A stretch of 64,000 bases of DNA from Lathyrus oleraceus (taxonomy: Eukaryota > Streptophyta > Magnoliopsida > Fabales > Fabaceae). Of this stretch, positions 1 through 12,305 are shown piece by piece. The translations under genes were made by a program, and so were the position numbers. The first letter of the stretch is position 1. The number at the start of each line of letters is the position of its first letter. Below the pieces are notes generated by a model. It was given only the letters and a program-made list of their open reading frames with translations. It was not told the origin of the DNA and made no database searches. The DNA is taken from assembly GCF_024323335.1 (NCBI RefSeq), contig NC_066579.1, forward strand, positions 53,464,771-53,528,770, read 5' to 3'.

Positions 1-8
1 TAATTGTT

Positions 9-191
9 GTGGAATTAATTCATGTTAAGTTTGATGATAGGCTTGGCTCTGAAAAGTCAAAGCTAGTTGAAAAGTTTGCATATTTGAGGATAGCTCATCA
101 GACTCTGATGGAAAACAATCTAAAGAAAAAGACTCTGAAAAATGTTGAATGCAAAAGTATTCAAAATCTGATGCTGACATTATTCCAGTAA
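9..191 (+). pseudogene. Copia pol linker fragment (integrase to RT)
   Basis: A 60-residue open frame includes GSEKSKLVEKFAYLRIAHQ, a charged low-complexity stretch like the linker between integrase and reverse transcriptase in legume SIRE-type copia polyproteins. No catalytic motif lies inside it. It starts at the window edge, so its upstream part is unseen. After the stop the reading frame is lost. I regard it as a dead fragment rather than a small gene. The family match is from memory and modest. Confidence 0.35.
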
Positions 192-1087
192 CACTAAAGA
201 TACTTGAACAAAGCTAGAATGTTATATAAGCCATAATCCCTTTGAGAATTCATGTTATCTGGACTCTAGGTTTAAACAAGAACAAAAATATGGGAATGAG
301 GGATGAAAGCAATCAGTATTTGGATGCAACACTCATATCCTCATATCCTCCATACTAGAAGGCTATCAAGTTAATAAGAGTAACATTCATTTTCCCTTGA
401 TAACTCTTTTTCTTTGTGTTTATGTAAGAATCATATTTTGCATTCGAAATTCTAACCATACTAAGATAAACATCATTTCATCAAAAACAATGTTCAAAAG
501 GATATTCACCAATACAGACCTTCAATGGACTGGTATCTTATCTAAAACCCCTTGCTGATTATAAGATTCTTTTAATTTAGAAGAAATTAAAGGAAATTTT
601 GTGTCTTGAATAAATGATGAAATCTCAGAATATTTAGAATCAAAATGATTAAATTTTTTTATAAGTTATTTTCCTTTTAACCAGTAAACTCTCTTAGTGA
701 GAAGGTTGTCATGGTTAGAAGATTCTAAGTCAAAACCCTTTTCGGAATCTTCTTTCTTTTGATCTCTGGAAATATTTGCTTATTCTCAAGTACTTTTGTT
801 ATGGATAAGGTATGTGACAAGTTGTCTCACTATCTTCTAAGCTGTAAAAAAACGCTTGAAGTACCTCTAGGTAATTATTATTTCATTGGTTAAAATGAAG
901 TCATGCTTTGGTTCCCCCTTCTTTATTAATTAATTAGAATAGCAGTGATTATCTCTACTCGGACGTTTTATGTTGATTCAAGTATTCTCAATTTTATTGG
1001 TTTCCGTTATGTTCCCTCTCGTTTCTCTCTGATAATTCATTCTTTTCAAAACTCTTACTTTTCCTTTCCTCCACCTTTATGTAAACC

Positions 1088-2023
1088 ATGTCTTGTTTTT
1101 GTATTCTAATCATCTCACTCCTTCTTTTCTTTTCACTCTCATCTTATCTTTGCACCTATCTTTTTAAATGGCTTCCTTCAAAACCTTCAGAGGATGAAAC
1201 CCACCTTGTTACTATCCTAAAACAAGTTGTTAACTTTGAAGAGCTAAAAGCTTTGGGTTCCAACATTCAAAATCTTGTTGGTTCTTAACTTTGGGGAAAC
1301 TACTTTGAAATTATTCTTGGTCCAGTCTTTCCCAGTCTTGTTAAAAGCTTTTGGGTTAATTCTTAAATTCATTTTAATAATGAAAATGTTGAGGAAATCT
1401 GATATGTTGTCTTAAACACTTCTATTACCATCACTCATTCACTTATTGGTGATATCATTAAGTGCAAAGAAGATGGTATCGATATTGAGTAGTACATAAC
1501 CAACCTCACCTTTCACAAAGACATTCTCTCCATCACTAAAAGTTCTAGAAACCTTTTTGAAGCTTCTGATCAAACTCATGCGGAAAATTTATGGTATTAG
1601 CTGATTATTACAAACTTTTTACCAATGAATCCAAACTCGCCCTTCTTGTCTATGGATGAAAATCACATTATCTATTTCCTTATTTCAAGGGTAAAAGTTA
1701 ACCTACCTCTTACTATCTTCAACTATCTGAAAGATAAAATCTTGACCTCTCGTGAGGGTGAGTTTTCCTTCATTCATTTTGGGAGAGTTCTCTCTGAACT
1801 ATTTGTTCAAAAATGGATAGTTAAGGAAGTACATATGGCGGGTCAAACTGAAGCACTTGAGACCTCCTGGGGAAAAAATCTTGTAGGTGTTACGGTAATG
1901 GAGATTAGAGGAAGAAGAAGCATGACCCTTAGGAAAAAATTCTTTATATGCTTTTCTGTCCATATGTTTGTCTATTGTTTCTCCTTATATTCCCTCCAAC
2001 TGTTTTGTATTTTTTTCAATTGA
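1088..2023 (+). pseudogene. Env-like/extra ORF remnant of the copia element
   Basis: Two open pieces (1088-1288 and 1625-2023) belong to one degraded reading region interrupted by several stops. The first begins with a hydrophobic stretch (residues 3-28, rich in Leu, Ile and Phe) like a membrane segment. The second contains ISRVKVNLPLTIFNYLKD and LTSREGEFSFIHFGRVLSEL. Its position, after pol and before the polypurine tract and 3' LTR, is where SIRE-type elements carry an envelope-like ORF. I see no conserved domain that proves this, so the call is positional and tentative. Confidence 0.35.
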
Positions 2024-2317
2024 ATGAATATTTTCATTTCCTCTATCTTTATCTAATCTCTTTGATCATTTTATGATTCTTAATGACAAAGGGGGAGAAG
2101 ATTAAATGATTTTGATCTTTTTTTCAATTGATAATATCACAAACATTAGCAAAGGGTAATGATTTGGAGAAGAGTAATGATCTAAAGAGTGTGTTAACAT
2201 TAACATTCTGAAGAGGCCAAGAATAATGACTCTAAAGAAATTAATCTAACAAATCTTAAGAGAAATTATTTTAACAAAATAGTTTGATGGAATCAAAATT
2301 CTAAGTCTTGTACTCAA

Positions 2318-2740
2318 AGGGAGCTTGCAAACCTCACTCGGTACTTAAACTGAAGAATTTTGATAGTCTAAAATAATCAGAGGAAGCTTGCAAACCTTAC
2401 TATGAAATTTAGCATATTTATCTGATTTGAATCTTCATTTAAACCTTAATTATTTTGAATCTTAAACTCAGAGGGAGCTTGCAAACCTCACTCTTTAGAT
2501 TTGAGTTGAATAAATAAGTTTGAAAGTATAAAGCTCAAGGGAACTTACAAACCTATCTCTGATGTTTTATAAATATGATTATCTAAAATACATGGATATT
2601 TATCTTATTTAAGATTTTATTGTATCAAAATTATTTTGAATCTAAAACTCTGGGGGATCTTGCAAACCTCACTCTGTATATTTGAGTTGAAGATTTTTTT
2701 TTGAAAGTATAAAATTTAGGGGGAGCTTACAAACCTAACT
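2318..2740 (+). repeat. Six irregular copies of a GAGCTTGCAAACCTCACTC motif
   Basis: Copies begin near 2318, 2382, 2472, 2536, 2651 and 2717. Spacing alternates between about 64-66 bp and longer gaps of 90 and 115 bp, which suggests an ancestral dimer. The block sits between the env-like remnant and the polypurine tract. Confidence 0.75.
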
Positions 2741-2807
2741 CTGGATTTTATAAACATGATTATCCAAGTAAAAAAATTATTCATTAAAATACATTTGCTT
2801 GTCATCA

Positions 2808-2822
2808 TAAAAAAAGGGGAGA
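2808..2822 (+). other. Polypurine tract before copia LTR
   Basis: A run of A then GGGGAGA lies immediately 5' of the LTR start TGTAAGAAC, as expected for the plus-strand priming site. Confidence 0.6.
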
Positions 2823-2823
2823 T

Positions 2824-3741
2824 TGTAAGAACATGTTTGGTTCTACATTTACATACTTTTAAGTTTTTATGATAACAAAGTGTAGAAGAACAATTTTATC
2901 CACTATTTGTTTTGTTAAGTGGGCAAAATCTCAAAGGCTAGAACCAAATCTAAATGAAGAGAGAAAAAGCTAAGTAAAGTAGATTCTGATCAAGAAACTT
3001 CTAATGTTAAGTTTGAAGTCAACTCTGATAGTTCAAGAATTTGAAGAAGTCAAATATGATACCCAACTCAGCAGAAAGCAAAGTCTAATGGATAGAAAAC
3101 ATCAAATCAAAGCAAAGTTTGAAGAAAATCCTGAACAACCTCAATCATAATATCAGACTTTGAAGAAAGTTACATCATTGAAGAAATCAATCTGAACGTA
3201 GACTAAGTCTGAAGAAACTGAAAGCAGATTCCAAAGAGAATACACACTCTGAACAAAAAGAAGTAATCAAAATCATGTGTACAATAAAGTCAAGCTTCAA
3301 GATTATAAAGTCAACATTTCTGATTAGAAACCACCCATAAAATCTTTGCTATAAGCTCTGACTACAAGTTTGTATTAGTCTCATAACACAATACTCCAAA
3401 GACTTTGAAGTCTCTCTGAGTTCTAAAGATATCCTGAGAACTCTACTCAATTTTCATCAAGTTATATTAGAAGCCTCTGATAAGAAGTTAGTAAGCAAAG
3501 GAACTCTACTACTGTTTGATATAACAGAAGTACAAAAGCAAATCTACTTTCAAGGTAAAGAAGCTTTTCACTTCCCATCATCAATAACTCTCTTTTACAA
3601 GTCTCGCTTAACTATTGCATATGAAGTGACCTTCATACAAGGGATGTTTTAAGGTCAATTCCTATTCTACCCTTCAATGAATCTTTCCTCCAACAGATCT
3701 ATTCATCTCTTGTATATTTTAAGGATGAGGAATATGGAAAC

Positions 3742-3784
<43 letters not shown>

Positions 3785-4396
3785 TATGTGTGTGTAAGCA
3801 TGCATATGGATGTGGGCGAGTCTTAACAGACGTTGAAGCTACAACACCATAATACAACAAAGAGAGAAACACTTAGAACTTTCATTGTATATCTTTTAAG
3901 TGCATTCACCTGATCTTCATCTTGTGTTATCAACTTATCAAGAGGAAAACCTTGTAAACATGAATCAGTTATAACCCAATTGGTTATATTCCTCAGGAGA
4001 CCATGTTGGTCAGGTTCTTGAGAGGGATTTGACAGGTAGTCAAAGAGGGTAAATCTCCTTAAGAGACCAGGTCGATCAGGATCTTAAGGAGTCAATGACC
4101 ATCAAGATTTCTTAAGCGTCCTGGTAGGTCGGGATCTTAAGAAATCAATGACATGTTGTCATTGCTTTGTAATCATATTGATTATTGGATTAAGTCATTG
4201 TCTAAGGCAAATCAACCTGGTGGTAGGACTAGATCTAGCCTAGTTAGTGGTGGCCGAGGATAAAATACTTATGTCTTTTATAATTGTTCTTATTATTGTT
4301 GTTGCTCTTCTTGCATTTATTTTGGGAAAGAAAAAATTGTCATACTTGAAACCCAATTTAAATCCCCCATTTCTTGTGTTTCATGCATCTTTAACA
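2824..4396 (+). mobile_element. Ty1/copia (SIRE-like) 3' LTR
   Basis: The LTR starts TGTAAGAACATG right after the polypurine tract and probably ends near TTTAACA at 4396, giving about 1.57 kb. It contains a GA microsatellite and a purine-rich block with repeated GGTCAGG/GATCTTAAG motifs (3990-4150). A typical copia LTR tail, CCCCCATTTCTTGTGTTTC, is at 4364-4382. The 3' boundary is blurred by a CA microsatellite, and I could not establish a target duplication because no 5' LTR is in the window. Confidence 0.5.
3744..3782. repeat. (GA)n microsatellite
   Basis: About 19 uninterrupted GA units inside the copia LTR, followed by a short TG-rich run. Confidence 0.95.
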
Positions 4397-4412
4397 CACA
4401 CACACACACAAA
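4395..4412. repeat. (CA)n microsatellite
   Basis: A short CA run marks the junction between the first copia LTR and the next repeat block. Confidence 0.85.
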
Positions 4413-5450
4413 CACATACGCACTAATTTGAAAATATTTTTAAACCTATCTAAATTTACTAAAGCACATTAAAACCTAGGGAAAACTACCCAGGTTCATG
4501 TGGAGTTGATCAAGAGTGTTCCTAATCAGTTATGAAGAATTTGTACACTTTCTAATTGATTAAGAACATAATCCAATCGACTAGAGGAAGTAAAAAGACT
4601 CTTTAATCGATTAGAAATACTCTTAATCGATTAAGTCACATAACTGACATATGGTTTCAATTTTGGGAGTAGGTTTGCCCTCCTTTTGAAGCTCTTAATC
4701 AATTATATCCTTGGGTTAATCGATTAAGTCATTAAAAGTCCATGAATCTCTTTTCATTTTGAGCCAATTTTTCTTCTGTAGATAGAGGCATCTCCTTATT
4801 TTTATGTTACACAATAAATTGAATATATAGATATTCTTTCTCACTTTCTACTCTCCTCTACTTCATTTTTTCTATTTCTTCACTAATTTACTTTAGTGCT
4901 TTGAAAGTGAAAAATATTCGTGAGAGTTATTCTGGAGATGTGGAATTATTATAGTTTACTAAATAAGGTACTATCTATTTTGTAATATCATTCAAATAAG
5001 TTAGTGTTTGGTTCTAAAGGTTAACCAGTGAAAGTGTCTATTTAGTTCTTGAGTTCAACTAATTCAAATCTTTATTTGGTTTGTGAGCTCAGCCTCCATT
5101 TGATTTATAGATTAGCTTGTCAAAGTCTCTCGTTTGATTTGAAGATTAGCCTCCTAAAATCTATTGTTTGGTTCATAGAATTAACTAATTAAATTCTCCA
5201 TTCGATTATAAAAATATTTGTGGGAATAACTTATAAAAATCTCACATCTTTAGTGGAGTTCTCAAGAGGAAACATTTGAGGACAGTGGTAAGTCAAGTGG
5301 TTACGCCGAACCTGTATAAATCTCTATTGTACTGTGTTTCTCTTATCTCTTTAATTTCCATTATTTTATTTTAATTAATAAACTTATTAATATTTTTCAA
5401 CAAACACAATTCACCTTCCCCCCTCCCTTCCGTCTCTTGTGTTTGGAGTC
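4413..5450 (+). mobile_element. Second decayed copia-type LTR
   Basis: No gene. The block carries several copies of a TTAATCGATTAA-type palindrome (4600-4735, including the perfect CTTAATCGATTAAG at 4622-4635). It ends with GTGGTTACGCCGAACCTGTA near 5300 and a pyrimidine-rich CTTCCCCCCTCCCTTCCGTC tail near 5412-5436, both familiar from the 3' end of Angela/SIRE-like legume LTRs. Neither LTR edge nor a primer-binding site could be fixed. Confidence 0.4.
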
Positions 5451-6687
5451 ACTTGGTTAATAATTATTGATATTATAAGAGATGTCATAAATAGAGGAGA
5501 GTTTTAGGAATGCTATCTTTAGAGGTTCACTTTACAGACAATAATATTAGAGGCACATAATGCATTATAGTATAGGAGGCGGAGGAGGAACATGATCGTT
5601 AGATATAACCAATAGTTGCATTTTAATTTATATTTTGATATAAAAATTGTGAGTGATTGAGTTATGAGTTATGCATGCTTTACGACTGATGTATGGATAA
5701 TGTATGGTTTGATATGAATATTATGAAATAATGACTTATGTATGATTATTGTGTGAATAATGAATGGTTGTGTGATTAATGTGTGGATAATGACTTATCT
5801 ATAATATTGTCCAATGGTTTGTCCAGAGATTGAAATTTAGATTCACCCCTTTGTTATCTTGTAGGTGCGTCAAGATATTGAAATTCAGATTCACCATATG
5901 ATATCACATATACATATAATATACATATAATACAATGTCAGGGTTTTTTCTAGATATTGAAATTTGAATTGACCCCTTTGTTATCACATATACACATGAT
6001 TCACCCCTTTATTATCTTGTAAGTGTGTTCGGAGTTTGAAATTCAGATTTACCTTATGCATATATACATAATACACATCCAATACAGTCTTATAGGTTTG
6101 TTTAGATATTGAAATTCATATTTACCTATTTGTTATCACATACACACATAATTCACTCATTTTTCATCTTGTAGGTGTGTGTGGAGATTGAAATCAAGAT
6201 TCATCCTATGCATATATACATAATACACATCAAATACAATCTCATGAGTTTGTCTGGATATTGAAATATGAATTTACCCCTTTATTATCTTTTACAAAGT
6301 ACACACAAGCAATGTTGTTCTTGGGGTGTGTCCAAATTTTGTAATCTAAACATATTTTTACATAGATGGGTGTGTGTCCTCGGACAATGCAAATAGATAT
6401 TTATGATTTTCCATAGGATTTAAGAGAAATGGACGGAGTGCAATAAACATTTACCTTTTATTTTAAAAGCTTTGCAAGCTAAAAGTTTATATGAAAGCCC
6501 AAATTTATAAGAACATTTACCATTAGGAGACTAATGAACACACATTCAAAATATTGATTACTTTTACACCATAATTATGTTGAGTGTGAAATGTGAATTA
6601 TAAGTATCATATTAAATAAGAAAATGAATATTGAGGAAAAAAAGCCAAGACTAATATATGTATGTTTTAAAATTTTGAGTTAAGTTG
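5451..6687. other. Gene-free AT-rich repeats
   Basis: No plausible coding region. Repeated GTATGGATAATG-like words occur at 5690-5800, followed by the ~155-bp tandem repeat listed separately. The remainder shows nothing I recognise. Confidence 0.6.
5820..6300. repeat. ~155-bp tandem repeat, about three copies
   Basis: The word CTTGTAGGTGTGT followed by a GAAATTCAGATTCACC-like segment and ATGCATATATACATAATACA recurs. Equivalent points fall at 5861, 6020 and 6171, giving units of about 159 and 151 bp. Copies are diverged. Confidence 0.75.
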
Positions 6688-6930
6688 TACTTCTTCCGTC
6701 CCATAATGAGTGCCCTAATTGACCATTTCACACAAATTAAGAAAAAAGAATAAATGAAAGAGAGAATGATATTTTTACTAAAGTATCCCTTATCGACTTT
6801 TGGGAATAATGAAAGTAATATTAATTTGAGGGTAGAATTCGAAAAGGTGCATTGAAAATTGAAACGAGTCATTCATTTTGGAACACTTTTTTATTCCAAA
6901 TGGGTCACTCATTGTGGGAAGGAGGGAGTA
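6688..6930. mobile_element. Stowaway-type MITE (Tc1/mariner)
   Basis: A 243-bp element bounded by TA. The left end TACTTCTTCCGTCCCATAAT and the right end, read inverted as TACTCCCTCCTTCCCACAAT, form an imperfect terminal inverted repeat of the CTCCCTCCGTCCC class typical of plant Stowaway MITEs. It has no coding capacity; an apparent minus-strand frame here is incidental. Confidence 0.85.
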
Positions 6931-7210
6931 GTGTTTAATTTTATTTTCCTGATTATTCTAAGTTTAATGAGATGATCCCTTTGGCTACGTTCAAAATTTA
7001 ATTGTCGCATCAAATCCATGATTCACCCAATGTGATTTATTCTTGTATTGAAAGTCTTCTTAACAATGGTTAGACGACATGTCTTGTTATGTGTCAACAA
7101 TGATGTAATTGTATATGATTGATTATTGTATTGAAATTTTTTAGGAATGGATGATTTCATCTTAAGAGTTGGAAGAATGCCATATGAAAATGACATAATT
7201 AATCACCAAA

Positions 7211-7674
7211 TCCTTTAACTTAATTTAGTATTTTGTTTTAGTCTCTTAACTAAAAAGCGTTACAAGTCAGTCCTTTAACTTACCTTATGTTACTCTATTT
7301 GGTCTCTTCTGCCAATTCCTGTCAAAAAACATTAAGTTCTAATGACGTGGCACGAAAACAAGATCATTGGTACAAACCTGAGTCAACATATATAGTTAAA
7401 AACTGATATATTATTTAAATTGCGAGGGTTTTGTTATCGGAGGTTTAAAACAAAACACTCGCAGTTTGAACAATGTATCAGTTTTGAACTACATATGCTG
7501 ACTCAGATTTGTACCAATGGCTTTGTTGTCATGCCACATCACCAGAACTTAACAATTTTTTGTCATAAGCTGACAGAAGGGACTAAATAGGGTAACGAAA
7601 GTGAAGTTAAGGGACTAACTTGTAACATTTTTTAGTTAAGGGACTAAAGCGGAATATTAAATTAAGTTAAGGGA
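7211..7674. mobile_element. Fold-back element with near full-length inverted repeat
   Basis: The left arm from TCCTTTAACTTAATTT is matched by AAATTAAGTTAAGGGA at the right end. The complementarity runs through almost the whole unit to a short loop near 7438-7452, flanked by GCGAGGGTTTTGTT and AACAAAACACTCGC. Arms are about 220 bp. No target duplication was clear. A transcript would form a long hairpin. Confidence 0.85.
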
Positions 7675-9060
7675 CTTAAACATGTATTAAGCCTACGAAA
7701 ATAGAAAAATGTATCTTTTGTAAATATAGAGTGTGCCACCAAAGAGGGGAAGTGAATTAGGTTTTAAGACTTTTTCACGCTGTTAAGCGATGTTGCTTAT
7801 GTGCTTATTTTTTCATTATTATTTCTATGAACTTATGAAGTAAAGTGCATAAACATAAATGAAAAAATGTAAAGAACACAAGGATATATCATAATTCTCC
7901 TTTTCAACCAAGGATACATCTAGTCCCCTTACACCCCGTGAGAGATTTCATAATATGTTAAATCTTTGCACAAGTCTTACACCAAGATCTTTCCTATAAT
8001 CTTCTAACATAACAAAGAGGCACACCACTTCCTTGATTTTCAAACATAAACAATTATGGTGGTCTTTGAATCACCCTGTCAAAGGACCTTTCCAACATAT
8101 AGAAACATAATCCTTTTATTTGCAAACTTCTGTAATAAGTACAAAAAAATTCTTACTGATAAAAATCACAAAACACTTGGTGAATATTACAACAAATTGA
8201 TGAAAATGAGTACAAATAAATTTTGCAGCTGACTTGATAATACTTGAGAGTTTTGTTGCTTTTCTGATCACAAAACACAAGTGTTTTCACTAAAAAAATT
8301 CACATATGAATGAAAATTATGCAGGAAAAAGTTTCCCTGTCAATATTGTACTGACACTTGAAACATATGAAATTTTTCATGAAATATGTGATTTTTAATG
8401 TCAAATTATTCTACTATTTATACATCACAAGACACCATTTTGGAAAGACTGGTAATGCTTGAAAATAATCAAAAATAATTTGCAATGCTTTATGAAAATG
8501 ATTCATGAAACAATGCAATGAAAAGAGATCATGTTGATTCATATTTTTCCAAAAGCTACAGAGGTAAATCGATTTACTCGTGTAGGTTAACCGACTGACC
8601 TATCCATAACGTTCAAAAAATTATGAAAGTGAACTAGGTTAATTGATTTACTTGGAAGCATAAATCACTTTACATAGCCAAATTGGAATGATAAATCAGT
8701 TCACTTGGCATGTTAATCGATTGACCTCATTTGAAAACCAAAATTTAGTTCAAACAGAACCAATGTAAATCAATTGACATCATGAGGTAAATCGATTTAA
8801 CTTATTAAGAATTTGAAATTTTTCTAAGTTAAAATGCGATCTTGAAACTTATGCATGCTTGGAAGTTTAGATTAATTATTGAGCACATAAACCATATAAC
8901 AACTAAATTTCACATTGTACCTTGGTCATGATCCAATTTCATTGAAATCCAAAACTTATGAAATCTTGATACTTTGATTCCAATCCTTTTCTTCTTTGAT
9001 CTTTCTTCTAAGATAACTTTTTGTCTTCATCAAAATCAAGTTACGAGGATGATGAAAATC
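7675..9060 (-). mobile_element. Gene-free repeats, possibly antisense copia LTR
   Basis: No supported gene. Read on the minus strand, the left edge near 7735-7760 resembles a copia LTR tail (CCTAATTCACTTCCCCTC). Between 8566 and 8800 there are at least five GTAAATCGATTTAC-like motifs, the same kind of motif seen at 4600-4735. Boundaries and family are uncertain. Confidence 0.3.
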
Positions 9061-9599
9061 TTTTTCATATCTCTAATTCCAAAAATGCATCTCCGGATGC
9101 ACTATTTACCTCACTAAAACATGCCCCAACTGAGTCTCATCCCATATGTTTTCCAGAAGTGCATTTATGGATTTGTGAAGCGGGAATTTGGAAACTATCC
9201 ACTTTTGCATGTCAGTCAATTCCGGATGTGCATTTCCAGAATAATCAAACGTGATTTTTAATAAAACAGAACTCTGAATGATAAAAAAACATAACCATTC
9301 TTTCTCAAAACCCTTACAAAAAATCCTTCTATTCACAATTAAGATTTCCACTCCAAAACTTCAGTCTTGTGTTTCATCACATCAAAAGGAGCAAAAAAGA
9401 GTTGAAATACAAGATAAAGATAATTTATTTCATTCCTCATTACTCACATTAATCTTGTTTTTTAGTTGTAAATGCTACATTATGTCTGAAAATGCATTTC
9501 TGGGTTTTGTATGAACTCCTACGAAAATGCATTTTCGGAAACGTTCAATGTTCATTTCAATATGCTTTTGAATATTTTCTGTTATTATTTGTATTAGAT

Positions 9600-10130
9600 A
9601 TGGTGCACCCTGATATTTCCCCCAAACCTATTGTGTCTATGAATACCAAAAGTTTTGATGTGAAGGAGATAAACGTTGGCAACCAATTTACAACTGAACA
9701 AGAGTTTGAGTCTCGTGATCAAATGCTTCAATAGATTCACATAGAGGCATGCAAATTGGGGTTTGGTGTTGTAATTGGGAGGTCCAATAATATTTTAGAT
9801 AGTAGAGTTAAATTTATGACAATGAGATGTGAAAGAAATGGGAAGTATATAACTCTTCTCCATAAATTCAAACGAGATGACATCGGTTCAAAAAAATGTG
9901 AGTGTCCCTTTAAGTTGTGTGGTTATATTTTGTCAAATAACAAATGGAAATTTAATGTAATATATGTTTTACATAACCATGACATGTGTGACAAGTTAGT
10001 TGGGCATCCAATTGCATGTGGCCTTATGCCGGAAGAGATGAAAATCATTTCGGACATGACATTGGATATGGTGCACCCCAAAAACATTCATGTAACTTTG
10101 AAATGTAAAAATTGGGAAATACCTCAATAA
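9600..10130 (+). pseudogene. FAR1-like DNA-binding N-terminus of MULE A transposase
   Basis: From ATG 9600 the frame reads MVHPDISPKP, then EQEFESRDQMLQ, a TAG at 9732-9734, and continues in the same frame from 9735 to 10130. The second part has the cysteine/histidine pattern of a FAR1/WRKY-GCM1-like zinc domain (KKCECPFKLCGYI, then VLHNHDMCDK), which in this family would bind element ends. MULE B has TGG (Trp) at the TAG position, so TGG to TAG is the likely change. The frame is lost after LKCKNWEIPQ, and the link to the DDE core is broken by further indels. Confidence 0.7.
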
Positions 10131-10306
10131 TCAAGCAAGTATACTATATTCATGTCCATAAAAACAAGGTGTTAGAGGGGGGTAGAACTTAAATTCAACA
10201 ATTGTTGAGACTTATGGGTGATAGAAATTATGTATCTAGGTATCGAACATGCGATAATGGAGTAACTGTTTGAGATATATTTTGGAATCATCCTGATTTC
10301 ATAAAG

Positions 10307-11329
10307 TTGTTTAACATGTTTCCTACTATACTCATCATTGATTCAATGTATAAGACCGACAAGTACAAGCTTCCACTATTAAAAGTTATGTGTGTTACCT
10401 TTATCGAGAAGACTTATTCTGTCGAGTTTGCATTTCTGGATAGCGAAAAAGAGGAAAATGTTACTTGGGTTTTAGAAGTGTGCCAGAAAATGTTGAAGAA
10501 CAAAGAAGACATGTTGAAATTATTGACATTGGTTGTAAACATGTTTCCTACTTCATACACATTACTTTGCAGATAACACATCATAAAGAATGTCAGAAGT
10601 CGAGTTAAACCCACGGTAGGGACCAAACAAATTAAGGGTGAAGAAGGAAAAATGGTCAAAGCTAGCGTGATAGTGGAAAGAATAATGGATGTGTGGAATG
10701 TGACAATAAATTATTTTATAGAAGAATTATATGTCGATGTTGTTATATGTTTCAGGAAGGTGTGTGAGAAATATCAAAATTTGTTAAAATATGTTGAAAG
10801 TACAGTTCTGGACCAAGTAAAGGAGAAGTTTGTTTGTGCTTGGACCGGTCAGGTTAGACACATTGGAAATACAATAACTAACCGAGTTGAGTCTGCCCAT
10901 GCTACACTAAAGAACTGGTTGGGAAATAGTAAAGGTCATTTGTGTAGAGATTGGGACTTTATGAACCAAATGATCCAAAATTAGTATAATAAGACACATA
11001 CATCATTTGATCGCAACATCATATGGTTAGAACATAGATTCAAAGACAACAATCTCTATTCTAAGCTAGTCGGTAACATATCTCGAGCAAGACTGGATTT
11101 TATTTTTCACGAAGTCAAACAAGTCGAGAATGTAGGTTTCGATAGCTCAAAGTGTAGTTGCACACTTAGCAAGATGTATGGTTTCTCATGTGTTTGTCTA
11201 ATTTCAAAGAAGGTGAAACATGATAGCCTGATACGAATGGGTGAGGTTTGCACTCACTGGAAAAGGCGTTGGTTTAATGATGACTGCGTGATGAAGGATG
11301 ATAAATCGAATATCTCTATCTTGGCCTAA
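10307..11329 (+). pseudogene. MULE A transposase core and SWIM finger
   Basis: 10307-10576 encodes the first part of the MULE DDE domain: FPTILIIDSMYKTDKYKLPL contains the expected first Asp, followed by EKTYSVEFAFLDSEKEENVTW. A deletion relative to MULE B then removes the segment around the second acidic position. 10652-11329 reads in one frame through NRVESAHATLKNWLGNSKG and one TAG at 10982-10984 (MULE B has Gln there) to a SWIM-type CxC..CxC pattern, KCSCTLSKMYGFSCVC, then HWKRRWFNDD. Role: cut-and-paste transposase. It is non-functional because of stops and deletions. Confidence 0.75.
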
Positions 11330-12305
11330 TGAGAAGTGATATAGGAAAGGATTTTGAAAGCCGATGACGATATGAAACTCCACATCGAAGAGAAATTGAG
11401 CAAGATTGCTTATCCAGAAACCACTTATTTGAAACCACCATCTCACCCAGTAAAAATAAAAGGTGCTCCTAAGAAGGTCAAACCAACACCGACTGACAAT
11501 TTAGCGATGCGGTCTCCTTCCTATCTTGAACATGTTTGTAAGCTTTTTTCAGATTCTCCAACTCTAAAATCTCAAAAAAAGTATTTTCAAATGAGCTCAC
11601 ATTAGCAAACCACATCCTTCACCGCCTTTACCAAAAATCCAATTCATCAATGAGATGCCGGTTTTTATGCATAAATACATTGAATGGATCGTCAATGCTG
11701 AGGGTGACAATAATTATGGTTTTAGAGATGTATCTGCTTTGCTCGATAAAGGAGAGGAGGATCAATCATTTGCCCGCATTCAACTTATTAAATAGTTAAA
11801 TGTCTATAAAGAATCATACACACGACTTTACAGGAAAAAAAGAAAATTTTGATGCAATTCATGAATCTCTTGTTCCTTGCATTAGTGGACCGGCATCGGA
11901 AGAAAAACTGATGTGTTTCCCTGAAATGGGTCATCTTATAACAAATGTGTATGAAAGAGTGTATATTGATCTGACAAGATACAATTTCTCATAAACATTT
12001 TTTCACTGCACACGGTCCCACCTTAAAATCTAAATGATTGTATTATGTGTACTGGGTGACTTTCAAAAATATGATACTTTGTTCAAATTTATTTGAAACC
12101 GGGATACCCTATACCACTAACACCACCAGAGTGGACAGCTCATTCAACAAGGAAAGTTGAGACTTGGCTGAATAATTTTTTGGAAAGGATGCAAAGGTTC
12201 ACCAAGTTGAGCGAGATTGATAGGGAGTCAATTAAACAAAAGTCAAAGGTTGTCCCACCCATAGATATAGATTTAAATGGTGATGCATCCTTTGAGTTAT
12301 TTTAG
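11330..12305 (+). pseudogene. OTU-type protease region of MULE A
   Basis: After the SWIM finger the same polyprotein continues through KADDDMKLHIEEKLSKIAYP and a proline/lysine-rich linker (PVKIKGAPKKVKPTPTDN), then an OTU-like segment around 11700-11790. The catalytic motif D-x-N-C-G has become DNNYG, so the active-site Cys is lost. Several frameshifts follow; recognisable pieces are FPEMGHLITNVYERVYIDLT (11919-11978) and TPPEWTAHSTRKVETWLNNF (12120-12179). In OTU proteases the Cys/His pair cleaves ubiquitin-like linkages. Why this MULE family carries one is not known to me. Confidence 0.65.

Larger units (their letters stand above)
1..2823 (+). mobile_element. Decayed internal region of a Ty1/copia SIRE-like element
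   Basis: No long open frame survives. The stretch ends in a polypurine tract (2808-2822) directly followed by a TG-starting LTR, the usual order at the 3' side of an LTR retrotransposon. Two coding scraps, listed separately, fit the pol linker and the region after pol. Most of RT and RNase H is absent, so a large internal deletion is inferred. Between 2318 and 2740 lie six copies of a GAGCTTGCAAACCTCACTC-like motif. Assignment to SIRE rests on this architecture and remembered family features, not on a search. Confidence 0.45.

Noticed and set aside
6651..6872. 73-residue minus-strand frame
   Set aside because: Mostly inside the Stowaway-type MITE; no domain.
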